Assembly: GCA_928724745.1 (NCBI GenBank)
Contig: CAKMXJ010000011.1
Location: 62,001-126,000 of the forward strand
Direction: 5' to 3'
From: Anthracocystis setariae
Lineage: Eukaryota > Basidiomycota > Ustilaginomycetes > Ustilaginales > Ustilaginaceae
DNA length: 64,000 bases
A model generated the notes under the pieces. The model searched no databases and was not told the DNA's origin. It worked only from the letters and a program-made list of their open reading frames with translations. Both the position numbers and the translations under genes were made by a program. Positions within the stretch are counted from its first letter, which is position 1, and every line of letters begins with the position of its first letter. Below are positions 51,802 to 63,600 of this stretch, piece after piece.

Positions 51802-54800
51802 ATGGCGGATTCGGTTGCCTACGACAAGTACATGAAGGACACCATCGATGAGGGCGCCATCGATGTCGATGATCTGGCAGATGGTTACAACGGTACCTAT
51901 GCGGCTGGCAAGGGCGTCGAGTACCAAGACGATGATTACTCCGAGGAGATCTCGCAGGAGGATTGCTGGGATGTCATTCGTGCTTTCTTCGAGGAAAAGG
52001 GTCTTGTGCGTCATCAACTCGACAGTTTCAACGAGTTCATGTCCAACACCATCCAGGAGCTCGTCGAAGAAGTTCGCAGCCTCACCCTCGAGCAGAGTGA
52101 CCAGCATTCCGGCCATGCCGAGGACAAGACCCGTCGCTATGAAATCGAGTTTGGCCAGATCTACCTCAACAAACCCACCATGACCGAATCCGACGGTAGT
52201 TCTGCTCAGCTTTTCCCGCAAGAGGCTCGCTTCCGTAACTTGACCTACTCGGCGTCGCTCTTTGTCGATGTCACCCAAAAGGTGTTGGTCCAGAGCGAGG
52301 ATGAAGTCGACCTCAACGGCGATCCCGCTTGGGTCCCCGAACACGGCAAGACCGATGTCGAAGAACAGCAGATCTTCATCGGCAAAGTCCCCATCATGCT
52401 CAAGTCCGACTTTTGTTGGCTCAAGGGCCTTGCCGACGAAATGTCGTACTCGCTCAACGAATGCCCTTACGATGCAGGAGGATACTTTGTCATCAACGGT
52501 TCAGAAAAGGTGCTCATCGCTCAAGAGCGTATGGCTGCCAACCACGTCTACGTCTTCTCCAAAGCGCCTCCTGCTCCCGTCACCTTCCTCGCCGAAATCC
52601 GCAGTGCTGTCGAAAAGGGAGGCAAGACCATTTCCACCATGCAGGTCAAGCTCTTCTCCCGCAACAAAGAGAAAACCGCCAACAACACCATCCGCGCCAC
52701 CCTCCCCTACATCCGCAACGACATCCCCATCGTCATCGTCTTCCGTGCCCTTGGCATCGTCCCCGATCGCGAGGTTCTTCAACACATCTGCTACGACTTC
52801 AACGACACTCCCATGCTCGAGATGCTCAAGCCATGCATCGAAGAGGCCTTTGTCATCCAGGATCGCGACGTTGCGCTCGACTTTATCGGTCGTCGAGGTA
52901 CCACCACCGGTCTCACTCGTGCAAAGCGTACCGTCTATGCTCAAGAGATCCTCCAAAAGGAGATGCTGCCGCACATTTCCACCTCCGAAGGCTCCAACAC
53001 CAAGAAGGCCTACTTCTTCGGCTACATGATCCACCGTCTCTTGCTGGCTGCCCTCGACCGTCGCGAGATCGACGATCGTGATCACTTCGGTAAGAAACGT
53101 ATCGATCTCGGCGGTCCTCTCATGGCCGGCCTCTTCCGTATGCTCTTCCGCAAAGTCACCCGAGACGTCTATCGTCATCTTCAGAAATGTGTCGAAGAGC
53201 ATCGCGAGTTCCACATTCAGGCTGCCGTCAAGTCGAGCACCATCACCAACGGTCTCCGATACTCGTTGGCCACCGGCAACTGGGGTGACCAGAAGAAGGC
53301 CATGCAGGCCAAGGCGGGTGTCTCGCAGGTACTCAACCGTTTCGCGTTTGCTTCCACACTCTCACATCTTCGTCGTACCAACACTCCCATCGGCCGTGAC
53401 GGTAAGATCGCCAAGCCTCGTCAACTCCACAACACCCATTGGGGTATGGTGTGTCCCGCCGAGACGCCCGAAGGCCAGGCGTGTGGTCTGGTCAAGAACC
53501 TCAGTCTCATGGCCACCGTCACTGTCGGTACGCCGTCCGCCCCCATCGTCGAGTTCTTGGAAGAGTTTGGTCTCGACAGCTTGGTCGATATGCAGCTGGC
53601 ACACGCCAAGGCCACCAAGATCTTTGTCAACGGTGTCTGGATGGGTACCCACGATGACCCTGGCCAGCTTGTCGACACGCTGCGCGATCTGCGTCGAAAG
53701 GACGACATCTCTCACGAAGTGTCGGTGGTGCGAGACATCCGTGAGCGAGAGCTTCGCATCTACACCGACGCCTCCCGTGTCTTACGCCCCGTCTTCATCG
53801 TCAACCCGGATGACATGACCTTGCTCATCAAGAAGCGTCACGTCCAGCTGATCGGTCAGCCTATTCCCGAGACCGGCGAAGAGTACGGATGGTCTCACCT
53901 GGTGCAGGAAGGAGTCATCGAGTATCTCGATGCCGAAGAGGAAGAGTCGGTGCTGATCTGCATGTCCACCACCGACCTTGAGCAGTCCAGAGAGTACAAG
54001 GCGCGCAACGGTCAGATCAACCTCAACTCCGCCGACCCTTCGGCTCGACTCAAGTCGGTTCACACCATCGCTCCCGACACATGGACGCATTGCGAGATCC
54101 ACCCGGCCATGGTGCTCGGTATCTGTGCCAGTATCGTTCCCTTCCCCGACCACAACCAATCGCCGCGTAACGTCTACCAATGTTTGACCGTCGACCACGA
54201 CGTGCTTACCAAACATGGTTGGAAGAAGGTCGCATCCGTGACTGTCGATGATGAGGTCATGACGCTGGATCCTCGATCGCTGCAGCAGGTGTGGCAGAAG
54301 CCGAACCAAGTCTGGAGGCACGACTACGGCGGGAAGCCTCTCTACCGCCTTCACGGCAATGGGATCGATGCAGTCTGCACGCCCAACCATCGTTGGTACG
54401 TCGCCACGGAGGCGGCGCCTGCTGCGCTGATGACACTCGTCACGTCGGACATCGCGGACAACAAAGCGCTCGGCGCAAACGGCGACCGCCATGGCGACCT
54501 CGACCTTCGCGTACCTGCTGTCGGCCGCAACCCCAACTCGCCATACATGTGGCCTGATATGCGACTGCTGCAAGTCGATGGATTCCTTGATAGCGAGCAG
54601 AATCGCATCGATTGGTGCCGCTTTGTTGGCTTCGTGTTGGGCGATGGCGATGTCACGGACGGTAAGTCTTCGGCCGGGCAGGACGCTGCGGTTCGGATCT
54701 ACCGCTCCATGGCCAAGCCCGAGGGTGTCGCCTACATCGAAGGCGTCCTGGACCGGCTGTCTGCTGCGCTTCCCTGGTTCTCGTACGCGAAGCACGTTGC

Positions 54801-56976
54801 ACCCGCCATTGCCAGCGAGACTGAGTCAGCCGCTCCTAGCCGTGCCCTCCTCGGCGAGTTGGTAGCCCCCGTCCAAGCCACTATGAGCGCTGGTCCGACC
54901 TCGAACCCGAACAAGTCACAGCGTGCGGGCCTGTGCACCTTCAGCATCCATTCGCAAGAGCTTCGCGAATTCTTTGTGCCAATGGTCCGTGGACCTCAGC
55001 AGTTCAACCCGTTCAATGACGATGAATGCCGTAGCTTTGATGCGACGGTGATGCGTCGCATCGAAGGCGCGGCTGATGACGTCCCTGCCGTGCAGACCAA
55101 GCTTGGCGGCTGGACCTACGCGCGTCGCTGGTACGGTCCGTGGATCGTTGACCTCGATGCTGTCTCGGCCAAGGCCGTTCTCGAGGGTCATTCGGCTGCT
55201 GACGGCGCTTGGAGTGGTACTGATGGCTCTGGGCACAAGGCAGACATCAAGACTGTGGACGCGTCCAACCCGACACTGGCCAACCATGGCTCGCTCACAG
55301 TGTTCTCTTGCTCGCTGCCCATGATCGAGGACCTGGCGGTGCTTTCGCAGATGGCTGAAGGTCGCCCGACAGTCTCTCACGTCAAAGGTGAGCAGGTCGA
55401 GAATTCGATGGCAAAGAGCATGTGCTGGCGTTTGGATGTGGCCTATGCGCCGTCAGAGCATTGGCTCAGTCTGCCTAAGCCGGAGCTGTACGACAATCCT
55501 CGTCACGACGGGTTCGTTTACTGTCTCACGATGCCCAATGGCACTTTCTTGGCTCGTCGCTCCGTTGAATGGGAGCCCAACGAGGGAACGGCCAAAGTCA
55601 AGAGCTACAATCAGAGGCCCTTCTTCACTGGCAACTCGGCCATGGGCAAGCAGAGTATTGGCGTGCCAATTTCGAACTTCAACATGCGAGCCGACTCGAT
55701 GAACCATGTGCTGTATTATCCGCAAAAGCCATTGGGTACCACGCGATCGATGGAGCATCTCAAGTTCCGAGAACTACCCAGCGGGACCAACGCCATCGTC
55801 GCCATCATGTGCTATTCGGGCTACAACCAGGAAGACTCGGTGATCATGAACCAATCGTCGATCGACCGCGGCCTGTTCCGATCGCTGTACTTCCGTGGCT
55901 ACATGGCGGAAGAGAAGAAGGTGGGAGTGATGCAGCTCGAAGAGTTTGAGAAACCGCACCGCGACACGACGATCCGAATGAAGCATGGAACGTACGACAA
56001 GATCGATGCCGATGGACTCGTAGCGCCAGGCACGCGAGTTTCGGGCGACGATGTCATCATCGGAAAGACGGCGCCGCTTCCACCTGATTCGGAAGAGTTG
56101 GGTATGCGATCCAAGTTGCACACCAAGAAGGACGCGAGTGTCTCGCTCAAGTCGACCGAAAACGGCATCATCGACCAGGTGCTGCTCACCACCAACGCGA
56201 ACGGCAACAAGTTTGTCAAGGTGCGTGTGCGCAACACGCGTGTGCCGCAGACGGGTGACAAGTTTGCATCGCGTCACGGTCAGAAGGGTACGATCGGTAT
56301 CACTTACCGTCAGGAGGACATGCCGTTCTCTGCGGAAGGTGTTACGCCCGATATCATTATCAACCCGCACGCGATTCCGTCGCGAATGACGATCGGACAC
56401 TTGGTCGAGTGCCTGCTGTCCAAGGTCGCTGCGCTGTCTGGGCAGGAAGGAGATGCTACGCCATTTACCGAGCTGACGGTGGAAGCTGTATCGTCGATTC
56501 TGCGAGGACTGGGGTACCAGTCTCGTGGGCTCGAGGTCATGTACCACGGTCATACGGGTCGCAAGCTGCAGGCGCAGGTTTACTTGGGACCGACGTACTA
56601 CCAGCGTCTGAAGCACATGGTGGATGACAAGATCCACTCGCGTGCGCGAGGACCGGTGCAGATCCTGACGAGGCAGCCGGTGGAAGGTCGTTCGCGCGGT
56701 GGTGGATTGCGTTTCGGAGAGATGGAACGGGATTGCATGATCGCGCACGGGATTGCGGGGTTCCTTAAGGAGCGCATGTTTGACGCTTCGGATCCGTACC
56801 GTATCCATGTGTGCGATCTTTGCGGTTTGACCGCGTTGGCGAATCTGAAAAAGGGAACGTATGAGTGTCGGTCGTGTCGGAACCGTACGGCGATCTCGCA
56901 GATTCATATCCCCTATGCTGCAAAGTTGCTGATGCAGGAGCTGTTGAGTGTCAATGTGGCTCTGCGTTTGTATTAA
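51802..56976 (+). CDS. RPB2: RNA polymerase II second-largest subunit RPB2, interrupted by an in-frame intein
   Basis: Catalytic-core subunit of Pol II. The single ORF encodes 1724 residues. Removing the intein (794-1278) leaves 1239, close to yeast (1224). The N-extein runs from [20 protein letters not shown] to SPRNVYQ at 793. The C-extein resumes [20 protein letters not shown]. Standard landmarks are present: [71 protein letters not shown], and a C-terminal C-x2-C...C-x2-C zinc site ([12 protein letters not shown] to ECRSCRNR). No intron is seen, and the insertion keeps the frame, so translation and protein splicing would restore RPB2. Codon use shifts from C-ending in the N-extein to G-ending in the C-extein. 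Confidence 0.98.
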   Translation: MADSVAYDKYMKDTIDEGAIDVDDLADGYNGTYAAGKGVEYQDDDYSEEISQEDCWDVIRAFFEEKGLVRHQLDSFNEFMSNTIQELVEEVRSLTLEQSDQHSGHAEDKTRRYEIEFGQIYLNKPTMTESDGSSAQLFPQEARFRNLTYSASLFVDVTQKVLVQSEDEVDLNGDPAWVPEHGKTDVEEQQIFIGKVPIMLKSDFCWLKGLADEMSYSLNECPYDAGGYFVINGSEKVLIAQERMAANHVYVFSKAPPAPVTFLAEIRSAVEKGGKTISTMQVKLFSRNKEKTANNTIRATLPYIRNDIPIVIVFRALGIVPDREVLQHICYDFNDTPMLEMLKPCIEEAFVIQDRDVALDFIGRRGTTTGLTRAKRTVYAQEILQKEMLPHISTSEGSNTKKAYFFGYMIHRLLLAALDRREIDDRDHFGKKRIDLGGPLMAGLFRMLFRKVTRDVYRHLQKCVEEHREFHIQAAVKSSTITNGLRYSLATGNWGDQKKAMQAKAGVSQVLNRFAFASTLSHLRRTNTPIGRDGKIAKPRQLHNTHWGMVCPAETPEGQACGLVKNLSLMATVTVGTPSAPIVEFLEEFGLDSLVDMQLAHAKATKIFVNGVWMGTHDDPGQLVDTLRDLRRKDDISHEVSVVRDIRERELRIYTDASRVLRPVFIVNPDDMTLLIKKRHVQLIGQPIPETGEEYGWSHLVQEGVIEYLDAEEEESVLICMSTTDLEQSREYKARNGQINLNSADPSARLKSVHTIAPDTWTHCEIHPAMVLGICASIVPFPDHNQSPRNVYQCLTVDHDVLTKHGWKKVASVTVDDEVMTLDPRSLQQVWQKPNQVWRHDYGGKPLYRLHGNGIDAVCTPNHRWYVATEAAPAALMTLVTSDIADNKALGANGDRHGDLDLRVPAVGRNPNSPYMWPDMRLLQVDGFLDSEQNRIDWCRFVGFVLGDGDVTDGKSSAGQDAAVRIYRSMAKPEGVAYIEGVLDRLSAALPWFSYAKHVAPAIASETESAAPSRALLGELVAPVQATMSAGPTSNPNKSQRAGLCTFSIHSQELREFFVPMVRGPQQFNPFNDDECRSFDATVMRRIEGAADDVPAVQTKLGGWTYARRWYGPWIVDLDAVSAKAVLEGHSAADGAWSGTDGSGHKADIKTVDASNPTLANHGSLTVFSCSLPMIEDLAVLSQMAEGRPTVSHVKGEQVENSMAKSMCWRLDVAYAPSEHWLSLPKPELYDNPRHDGFVYCLTMPNGTFLARRSVEWEPNEGTAKVKSYNQRPFFTGNSAMGKQSIGVPISNFNMRADSMNHVLYYPQKPLGTTRSMEHLKFRELPSGTNAIVAIMCYSGYNQEDSVIMNQSSIDRGLFRSLYFRGYMAEEKKVGVMQLEEFEKPHRDTTIRMKHGTYDKIDADGLVAPGTRVSGDDVIIGKTAPLPPDSEELGMRSKLHTKKDASVSLKSTENGIIDQVLLTTNANGNKFVKVRVRNTRVPQTGDKFASRHGQKGTIGITYRQEDMPFSAEGVTPDIIINPHAIPSRMTIGHLVECLLSKVAALSGQEGDATPFTELTVEAVSSILRGLGYQSRGLEVMYHGHTGRKLQAQVYLGPTYYQRLKHMVDDKIHSRARGPVQILTRQPVEGRSRGGGLRFGEMERDCMIAHGIAGFLKERMFDASDPYRIHVCDLCGLTALANLKKGTYECRSCRNRTAISQIHIPYAAKLLMQELLSVNVALRLY
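54181..55635 (+). mobile_element. RPB2 intein with LAGLIDADG homing endonuclease
   Basis: A 1455-bp, 485-residue insertion between Gln793 and Ser1279 of the RPB2 frame, in the invariant VYQ|SAMGKQ site. Block A starts with Cys ([20 protein letters not shown]). Block B has TPNH at 860-863. Two LAGLIDADG-type motifs are visible: VGFVLGDGD (942-950) and [11 protein letters not shown] (1125-1135), each keeping the acidic residue expected to bind metal. Block F reads [17 protein letters not shown]. The C end is FFTGN followed by Ser+1, so the terminal Asn is present but the penultimate residue is Gly, not the common His. All splicing nucleophiles (Cys1, Asn485, Ser+1) are therefore in place. Boundaries are inferred from RPB2 conservation and are exact to the residue. 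Confidence 0.95.
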
Positions 56977-59900
56977 GGTTGGTTTGACTAACATTTAGAA
57001 AAAGAAAAAAAAAAAAAGAAAAGAAAGAATTGATGGAATTTTGACACCTTTATACACATAGCGTCTAGGAAAGGCAGGAGGGGGCGGAGGTGATTGGGTC
57101 TACATTGGGGTTGCAGGTTGACAGTTGATGCTGTATGTGAAAGTGGGGATATGGAGCTTGTGTATATCGACTGATTGGAATGATGGTGTGTGTGTTGATG
57201 GGGGTTGAGTGTAGGTTGGGGGTTTTTTTGCAGCACGTGACGGGCGTGGTCATTTGAGCTAGACTTGACGCGCGCCCCTCTCACCCACTTGCAGCTTACT
57301 GTTTCTGTCCACCATCATCTCTTGTGTAGGCGAGGCTTGCCGATTATTTTATCTCGCACCTGTTGCGTTTGTCTATGCATTCCACCTGTATGACCTGCTC
57401 TTCTCTGCGCTTTTAACGGCCCCTATGGCGGGTTGGGAGACTCAAGAGCCAGCGAGCCACCTTCGCTGACCCAACCCCAATCTAACAAGTTTGTCTTTTT
57501 TTCTCACATAGTGCGCAAGTCAAGATAAGCTGGAGCAACTTTTTAGGTCAAGTTGAGTTGGGATTTTGGGGTTGTTGGAAAGAAAATCAAATTATTATTG
57601 GAAAAAAAAGGAGGGCGAAATTCAGGTGGTGAAATTAACGCCTTGCCTTTGAGTTGGATTCAGGGTGCAACGGGCCAGTTAGTCTTGATCCAGTAGAGTA
57701 AGGTTGGTCGGCGAGCCCAAACCAAGGGTCAAGACGGGCCCAAAAAGTGGGTTTGCTTGACCGTGACCAATTGCACAAATTCGGTCAGCTGATCGCTCAA
57801 GTGACAGTGATCGATCGTTGTTCGACTTGGGATCAGACCGGGATCGGATCATTCGCGTAACACTCTGTTGATGACAAGTGTTTGCGAGCTGATTGGGATC
57901 TGGTTTGAGACCAAAGATGTGCGTGAAACTTGGGCCAAGAGAGACACTCTGACGTCGATCGACAGCCACACACACGAGACTTGGGAGCAATCCACCTCGG
58001 CTTCAAGTATACGTTGGTTGAGACCGAGGATGTGTGCTCGCATTCGGCATTGAATGGTGATGGTGAGCGACTAGCAAGCCGGATCCCGGTGCCTGAAAAA
58101 CGTCAGGTTAGGGTATAGTGTTCGGAGTCTGGATCGGTACAGTACAGTGCCAATACCATAACTAGGAAGTCGGCACGGTACAAAGGCAATTACTGTACTG
58201 ACGAGTCATAAGGTACATGAAAACAAGGCACGATAGAGGACTGCAATTGAGCACAGTTACGAGTCTTGCTCTTTGCTGCTCTTTCGGAGTGTCGAATGAA
58301 ATTCTCAATTAATCTAAATGTGCCCTCGGTGAAGTTGTTGTTGTTGTTGCTTTTGCATGCATGCTGACACCGAACCTACCCGACCCGACCCGACCCGCTA
58401 TTACGAGCGTGCCGGCATAAAAATCAGGAGAGCATCAGAGGCGCCGATGTTTAGTCCCTCGGCTGTCGGCACGCAGCTTGGGACTGGCTGGACTGTATGA
58501 CTGCGGCCCATGCCAAGGGAAACTAGAAGACAACGCAGCAAGTAAGTGCAGCTCGCTACCATTGTGATTGCGTTGCGATGCGGACGATTCGAGCATGCAT
58601 GCATGTCACTGTATGCATGGACAGCATTCCGGCTCTTGACTCCTATTGTACTGTACTGTACGGTACTGTGTAAAAGCTCAAGCTCATCATGTGGGGTAGC
58701 GCATATCATCCAAATCATTGTTCTTCAATCTGGTGTTTCCGTTGGAACACTTGCGACCAAGCAGTTACGTATGGTCATGCTATTAATAAAAAGGAAGCGT
58801 GGGGTTAGGAGTGAAAGCTCTCGCCGAGCTATATACAGTAGATCAAGTTAGTTGCATACCGTGGAATGAATCCGCAACGCGCGTCGCGTCACGCAGTCTA
58901 CAGTGTGTTGGTTGATTGGTTGGTTGGTTTAATGCTGATGGAAATCCGTTCCGTCACCGAGGCATGAATCTGTACCCAAGCGAGTAACACGTCACACCTT
59001 TCCACATTTTTTTTTTCTCTTTTTTTTTTTGTTTGAATTTTTCTTTTCTTCCCTTTTGAAACTGTGCCTTGCCGAAAAAGAAAAAGGAAAAAAAAACCCA
59101 AAAGCAAGTCATGCACATGCCTAACAACCCAGCAGCATGTTGCATGCCGATCAGTTGTTTCTTGGCACAGTCTCACTTGGTAACGCATTTTGCCCTGTCT
59201 GCCGAAAATCACAAGTCTCAACTGCACTGCATCGATTCATATACATTTGGTGCGACATTGGGATGATGCGTTTCTCGAGTGCGGCTTAGTGATTGGATCC
59301 TGAGCAGTACCGCGCTGTTTCAGCGATGAGTCGGAGAGCGGCTATGAAGCATGCAAGATCCCTTGACTCTGTAAGTGTGCCTTCTGGTTCTAATCTCCGA
59401 GACTAGCGATCAGATATAGTACATCCGCTTCGCTGCTTGATCCGTTTGCCAAGCTGGCCAAGCCGCTGTAGCATCCGGCGCTCATTCAGCAAGCACCGGG
59501 TGTGGCTTCCTTAGCTGTGACGCTCTGCATCATGCATATACTTTAGCATCGACGTCGTCAAAAAGACCAAAGCCCACCACCAACTGTTGATCCGTTTCAA
59601 ACCAGCCGCAGGCTTAAGCACATATAAACATTTCACGGCGATCGGTGACAACACAGCACCACAGATTGCATACAGTAGACCTGTAATCAAGAGAGAGATT
59701 GTGTCCAAGAGTTAAGCGCCCATCACAAATGATTCGGTTTTGCCTTTGCCATCCCAACTCTCTATGGCGCAGTTGCCGCGCTAACACCATCTATTATTGT
59801 GTGTCACCTCATTATTAAAATTAAATCAAACTTACTCTGTTTATTTTTCTCTCATCCTTTGTCCTCCACCCCTTGCCGATTTTCCCGTTTCCTGTGTCCC

Positions 59901-60691
59901 CCCCCCCTTTTTTTTTCCAAAAAAAAAAGAGAGAACGGTGACCCTGAATATGGAAATGTGATCATAGAAAAAAAAAAAAAGAAAAAAAAGGGAATGGAAT
60001 GCAAGTACAGTAGCGGTACAGCATGTCGGTGCTGACGAGCTGCTCCTTTGTCCTCCTAGCCAGTCTCTGAGCTGCTTTTCAGCATCATCACCACTCTACG
60101 CACCCATCCTCTGTCGTGACAGCCCAGGTATCTTGTTTGTGCTATCCAAACTGAGGTCTGGCTCGCAATCGCCTGGTCCAATCCCACCATCCTTGATTGC
60201 CAACCAGATCCAAAGCTTTGCCAATTGCGTCCTCTTCGACATCCGCACCTCAGCCTTTTACAACCATCCCAAATAGCATCGACCACATCCTCTCAGCTCG
60301 CTAGACCCTTTATTTGCTACCTCGGAGCGATCGACGAAGCTCGAGGACAACTTCTTTCCATCTTGACACCCACCACCTAGCTTTTGTTACATCACATCAA
60401 CCAGTCGTGCAGCCTTTTGAGCTGCGCTCAGACCGCTCGTTTTTCGAATATCACCATCTTCCTGACACAGCAAACAACGCAAAGCCACCTGTGCAGAGAC
60501 CAGCTTCACGATTGCGACGCCAACTGTGACAGCAGGCGCGTGTCCATTGTTATCGCTTTGACAGCTCTGACCTGATGCTGCGCTGACACAAGCCCCAGCC
60601 ATCACTGTATACGCACACTCGCCCATCACATTTCACCACTGCCTCTCACTCGGCCAACGTTTGATCGTGCTCCTCATCAACCGCGACCCAG
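56977..60691. other. 3.7-kb intergenic region
   Basis: No supported gene. Contents: an A-rich tract after the RPB2 stop (56999-57020); a nested inverted repeat at 57430-57477; a (CCCGA)n run at 58378-58397; a TACTG-type pentamer cluster at 58648-58670; (TTGG)n near 58908-58928; and several A/T homopolymers (58996-59030, 59900-59990). A short hydrophobic open frame on the minus strand at 59511-59708 lacks an ATG. The last ~600 bp are pyrimidine-rich and are the likely leader of the next gene. Confidence 0.5.
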
Positions 60692-63600
60692 ATGTCCGTC
60701 ACCGCAGCACCACCACAATTCTCCAACACGGTTTCTCCCTCTGTGTCTCAGGGCACAGCGACAACCTCTGGCCCGACCTCGCCCACCATGTCGCTGTCAA
60801 GTGACCAGGTCCACGATTCCACCATGCTCAACACATCCTTCAACACCACGCCTAACCACTCTGACCTCAGCCAGCTTCCTCTCGAACATGGCAAGCTCGG
60901 CCTCTCTCTATCTGCACCGCATCCTCCACTCTTAACGCCAGCACCACCATCGATACCCACCTCGTTCCCCATGCCTTACACTAGCCATCCTTCCACTTCC
61001 GCAGCTGCGATCCCTTTGCCACCTGACAGCGCCTTACGCCGAACAGAGCACGGCGTAAGTCCCGTCATCAATGCTTTCAGATCAACCTACCCATCAAGTC
61101 CAAGCTACTTTGTCACCGTCGTCCCGCCTCATGACTTTCCTTTGTCATCCGAGCTCAGTCAAAGTGAGCTGGATCGCTTACATCGAGGCTCGCTTTTGCC
61201 CCTCTATCCCACTTTGGGCGGTCAGCTCTGGGCCATCTCGCGCGAATTCGCATTGCCTTCCGTTGGAGGCCTGATGCTCTACCTCGCCGACGACGGTCAA
61301 GGCAATCCTGGTCCAAGGATCGGAGACGGCGCATGGCAAGCACTTTGGTCCAGATACTTTGCCCAAGACGAGACGCACAACCATTCCGGCTCCAAGGTGG
61401 CACCGTCATTTACACCGAGCTGCCGCTCTTCTTTGGCAGCAGCAGCTGACGAGCCCCTGGCTGATGCCTCAGCGTCGTATGCGCCTCAAGCTGCTGACCT
61501 TTCTCGCTCTTGCCTTGGCGAGGGCTCCTCCAGCCGACCAAACATCCCTTACGCTCCGTCGAAACCTTCGCCGCGCGCACAAGCGCTTAGCTTCTCTCGC
61601 CGAGATGCCTCCGCAGAATGGAGTCCGTCCGCACGCAGCGCGGCTTGGTCGCGGAATGCATCCTCTGCGGTGGGCCGGGCCCCCGCCTCGACCGCTCCCT
61701 TCCCGCATCTACCTATCCTTGCGCGCATCGAGTGGCAAGTGGACACCAACAAGGCATCCTGGTGGTCAAGTTGGCTTGCGTCCCGATTCGCACTCCGCGA
61801 GAGGCCACCTCATCCAGCGCGAAGGAGTTTGCATCTAACCAACCATCTTTCAGGAAGCAGGGACGACGATTTGCGCGACAATGGGCAAGGGCGCGAGTCG
61901 CACGCCGAGATGGTGTTGCAAGGATACGACGAGTTGCACAGCCTACCGACCAGCACGCGAGCACTCGAGCCACAGGTATCAACACCTCGACCGCCACAGC
62001 TGGAGCAAGAGGTTATGCCGTCATTTACCTCTCGACCTTCGTCCTCAGCGCAAGCACATTCGTTCGGAACATCTCCAGCATTCGTTCCATTACCACCCTC
62101 GACTTTAGACGAAGAGCGATCCCACCGATCCTCGATGTTGTCTCTTCGCGCACCATCGACTGAAGACAAGGATGTTCGCGTCCAATCATCCTTAGCATCA
62201 CTTGGACAGGCCGGCAAGAGCACTGCGGACGCCCTCGTATCAGGGCGTGAATCTCCCTCGGATGAGCCTTTGCGATCCCAACGAGCCAGCATAGTCTCCA
62301 TGTGCTCTTACGGCTCTCCTCGCGCTCCTTCGACCTCCCTCATGTCACCCAGGACTTCTCCTAAGGACGTGGCCTACGTACCCTTGGATACGTCTACTGA
62401 AGAGCGTTCAAGATCGCCCTTGCCCCATATTGAGAGCAGTGCAGCCCTCCTCGCAGACCACTCCATGTCAGACGAGAGCCGAAGCCGCACCGGATATTCC
62501 GAGATCTTGGATGATGATGCGGACGGGTTCCAGGAAGAGGCCGATCGAGAGCTTCCCTGGCTCGCGGACCATGGCGATTACTCGCCACTTCCCGACTCGC
62601 CTGGTTCCAAGACTCCCAAATTGTCTGGTGGTCTGCCGTCCGTTGAGAAGCCAGCTTCCTTTGCGCTCCGTCACAGCTTCATTTTCGATGCCCGTGACGA
62701 GACCATGTGGCGTGACCTGCAGGGTGCTGATCTGATGTTCCCAGAGCCTCGCGAAGAACTCACAACATTGCCCCTGCAGGATCAAGGGGGACATGAGAAC
62801 CGAAAGGATGGGACAAAGCGATCATCGCAACGATGGCCAGAGAACGAGAGCAAGGACAGGAACGATTTCGACCTCTCGCACAAGGCCAACTACGATGACA
62901 TCGACTATCAACAGCATTCATCACAACGTCCGTGGTCTTACATCTTTGGTCAGGAGGCAGATATTCAACCGGCCCAGTTTGGAGACAGCATCACTGACGC
63001 TGCGGATACATTCCCTGACGCCCAGCGCTCCAACATGGCAAGGATCCAGAGCTGGATCGGCAAGACACCCCCGGTTCGACCCAATTCCTTGGGCGTGTTT
63101 GAGGGCTTTGATGACGATTTCGAGCATGACGCTCAAGAGGAAGATCTATACCTCCCGGAGCAGTCTGACGTCGAGGATGTTGTAGGCCTGTGGGCTAGTA
63201 AGATCCGTGAGGATCCTGCGGCGGTTCCCACAATCAGCGGTCCAACAGCGTCCGCAGTGGATGTCAGTACGGACAACGAAAAGACTGTTGTTGATCTGAA
63301 GACGGAGCAAGCAAGGGACGTGCAGGTATCGGAAGTCAACGAGGTTGAGGCAAGCCTAGATGCTGCACCTTCTCGCATCCCCTTACTCAGCCCTATTCAT
63401 CTCGATCAGGCCGCTTTTAGCGGTGTCAAGCCGCAGCTGGGCGATCTGGCAACGTCTTTGTCACCACAGCTGCTCAGCCCGACGGTGGCCGATAATGCAT
63501 TCGACACCCGGCGCGAACCTTTCGGCTCGGGAGCCGCCTTTACTCCGGTGGTCCAGCACCCACCCTCGTCGCCTTCTTCGCTGGCCCCTCCCGAGGACAC

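Noticed and set aside
54181..55635. The RPB2 insertion as a spliceosomal intron
   Set aside because: No GT-AG at the edges, a length divisible by three, no stops, and clear intein blocks.
59511..59708. Minus-strand hydrophobic frame resembling a two-helix membrane protein, preceded by a TTGATTACAG acceptor-like site
   Set aside because: No ATG and no convincing upstream exon was found. It remains possible as a terminal exon of an unrecognised gene, but is not supported.
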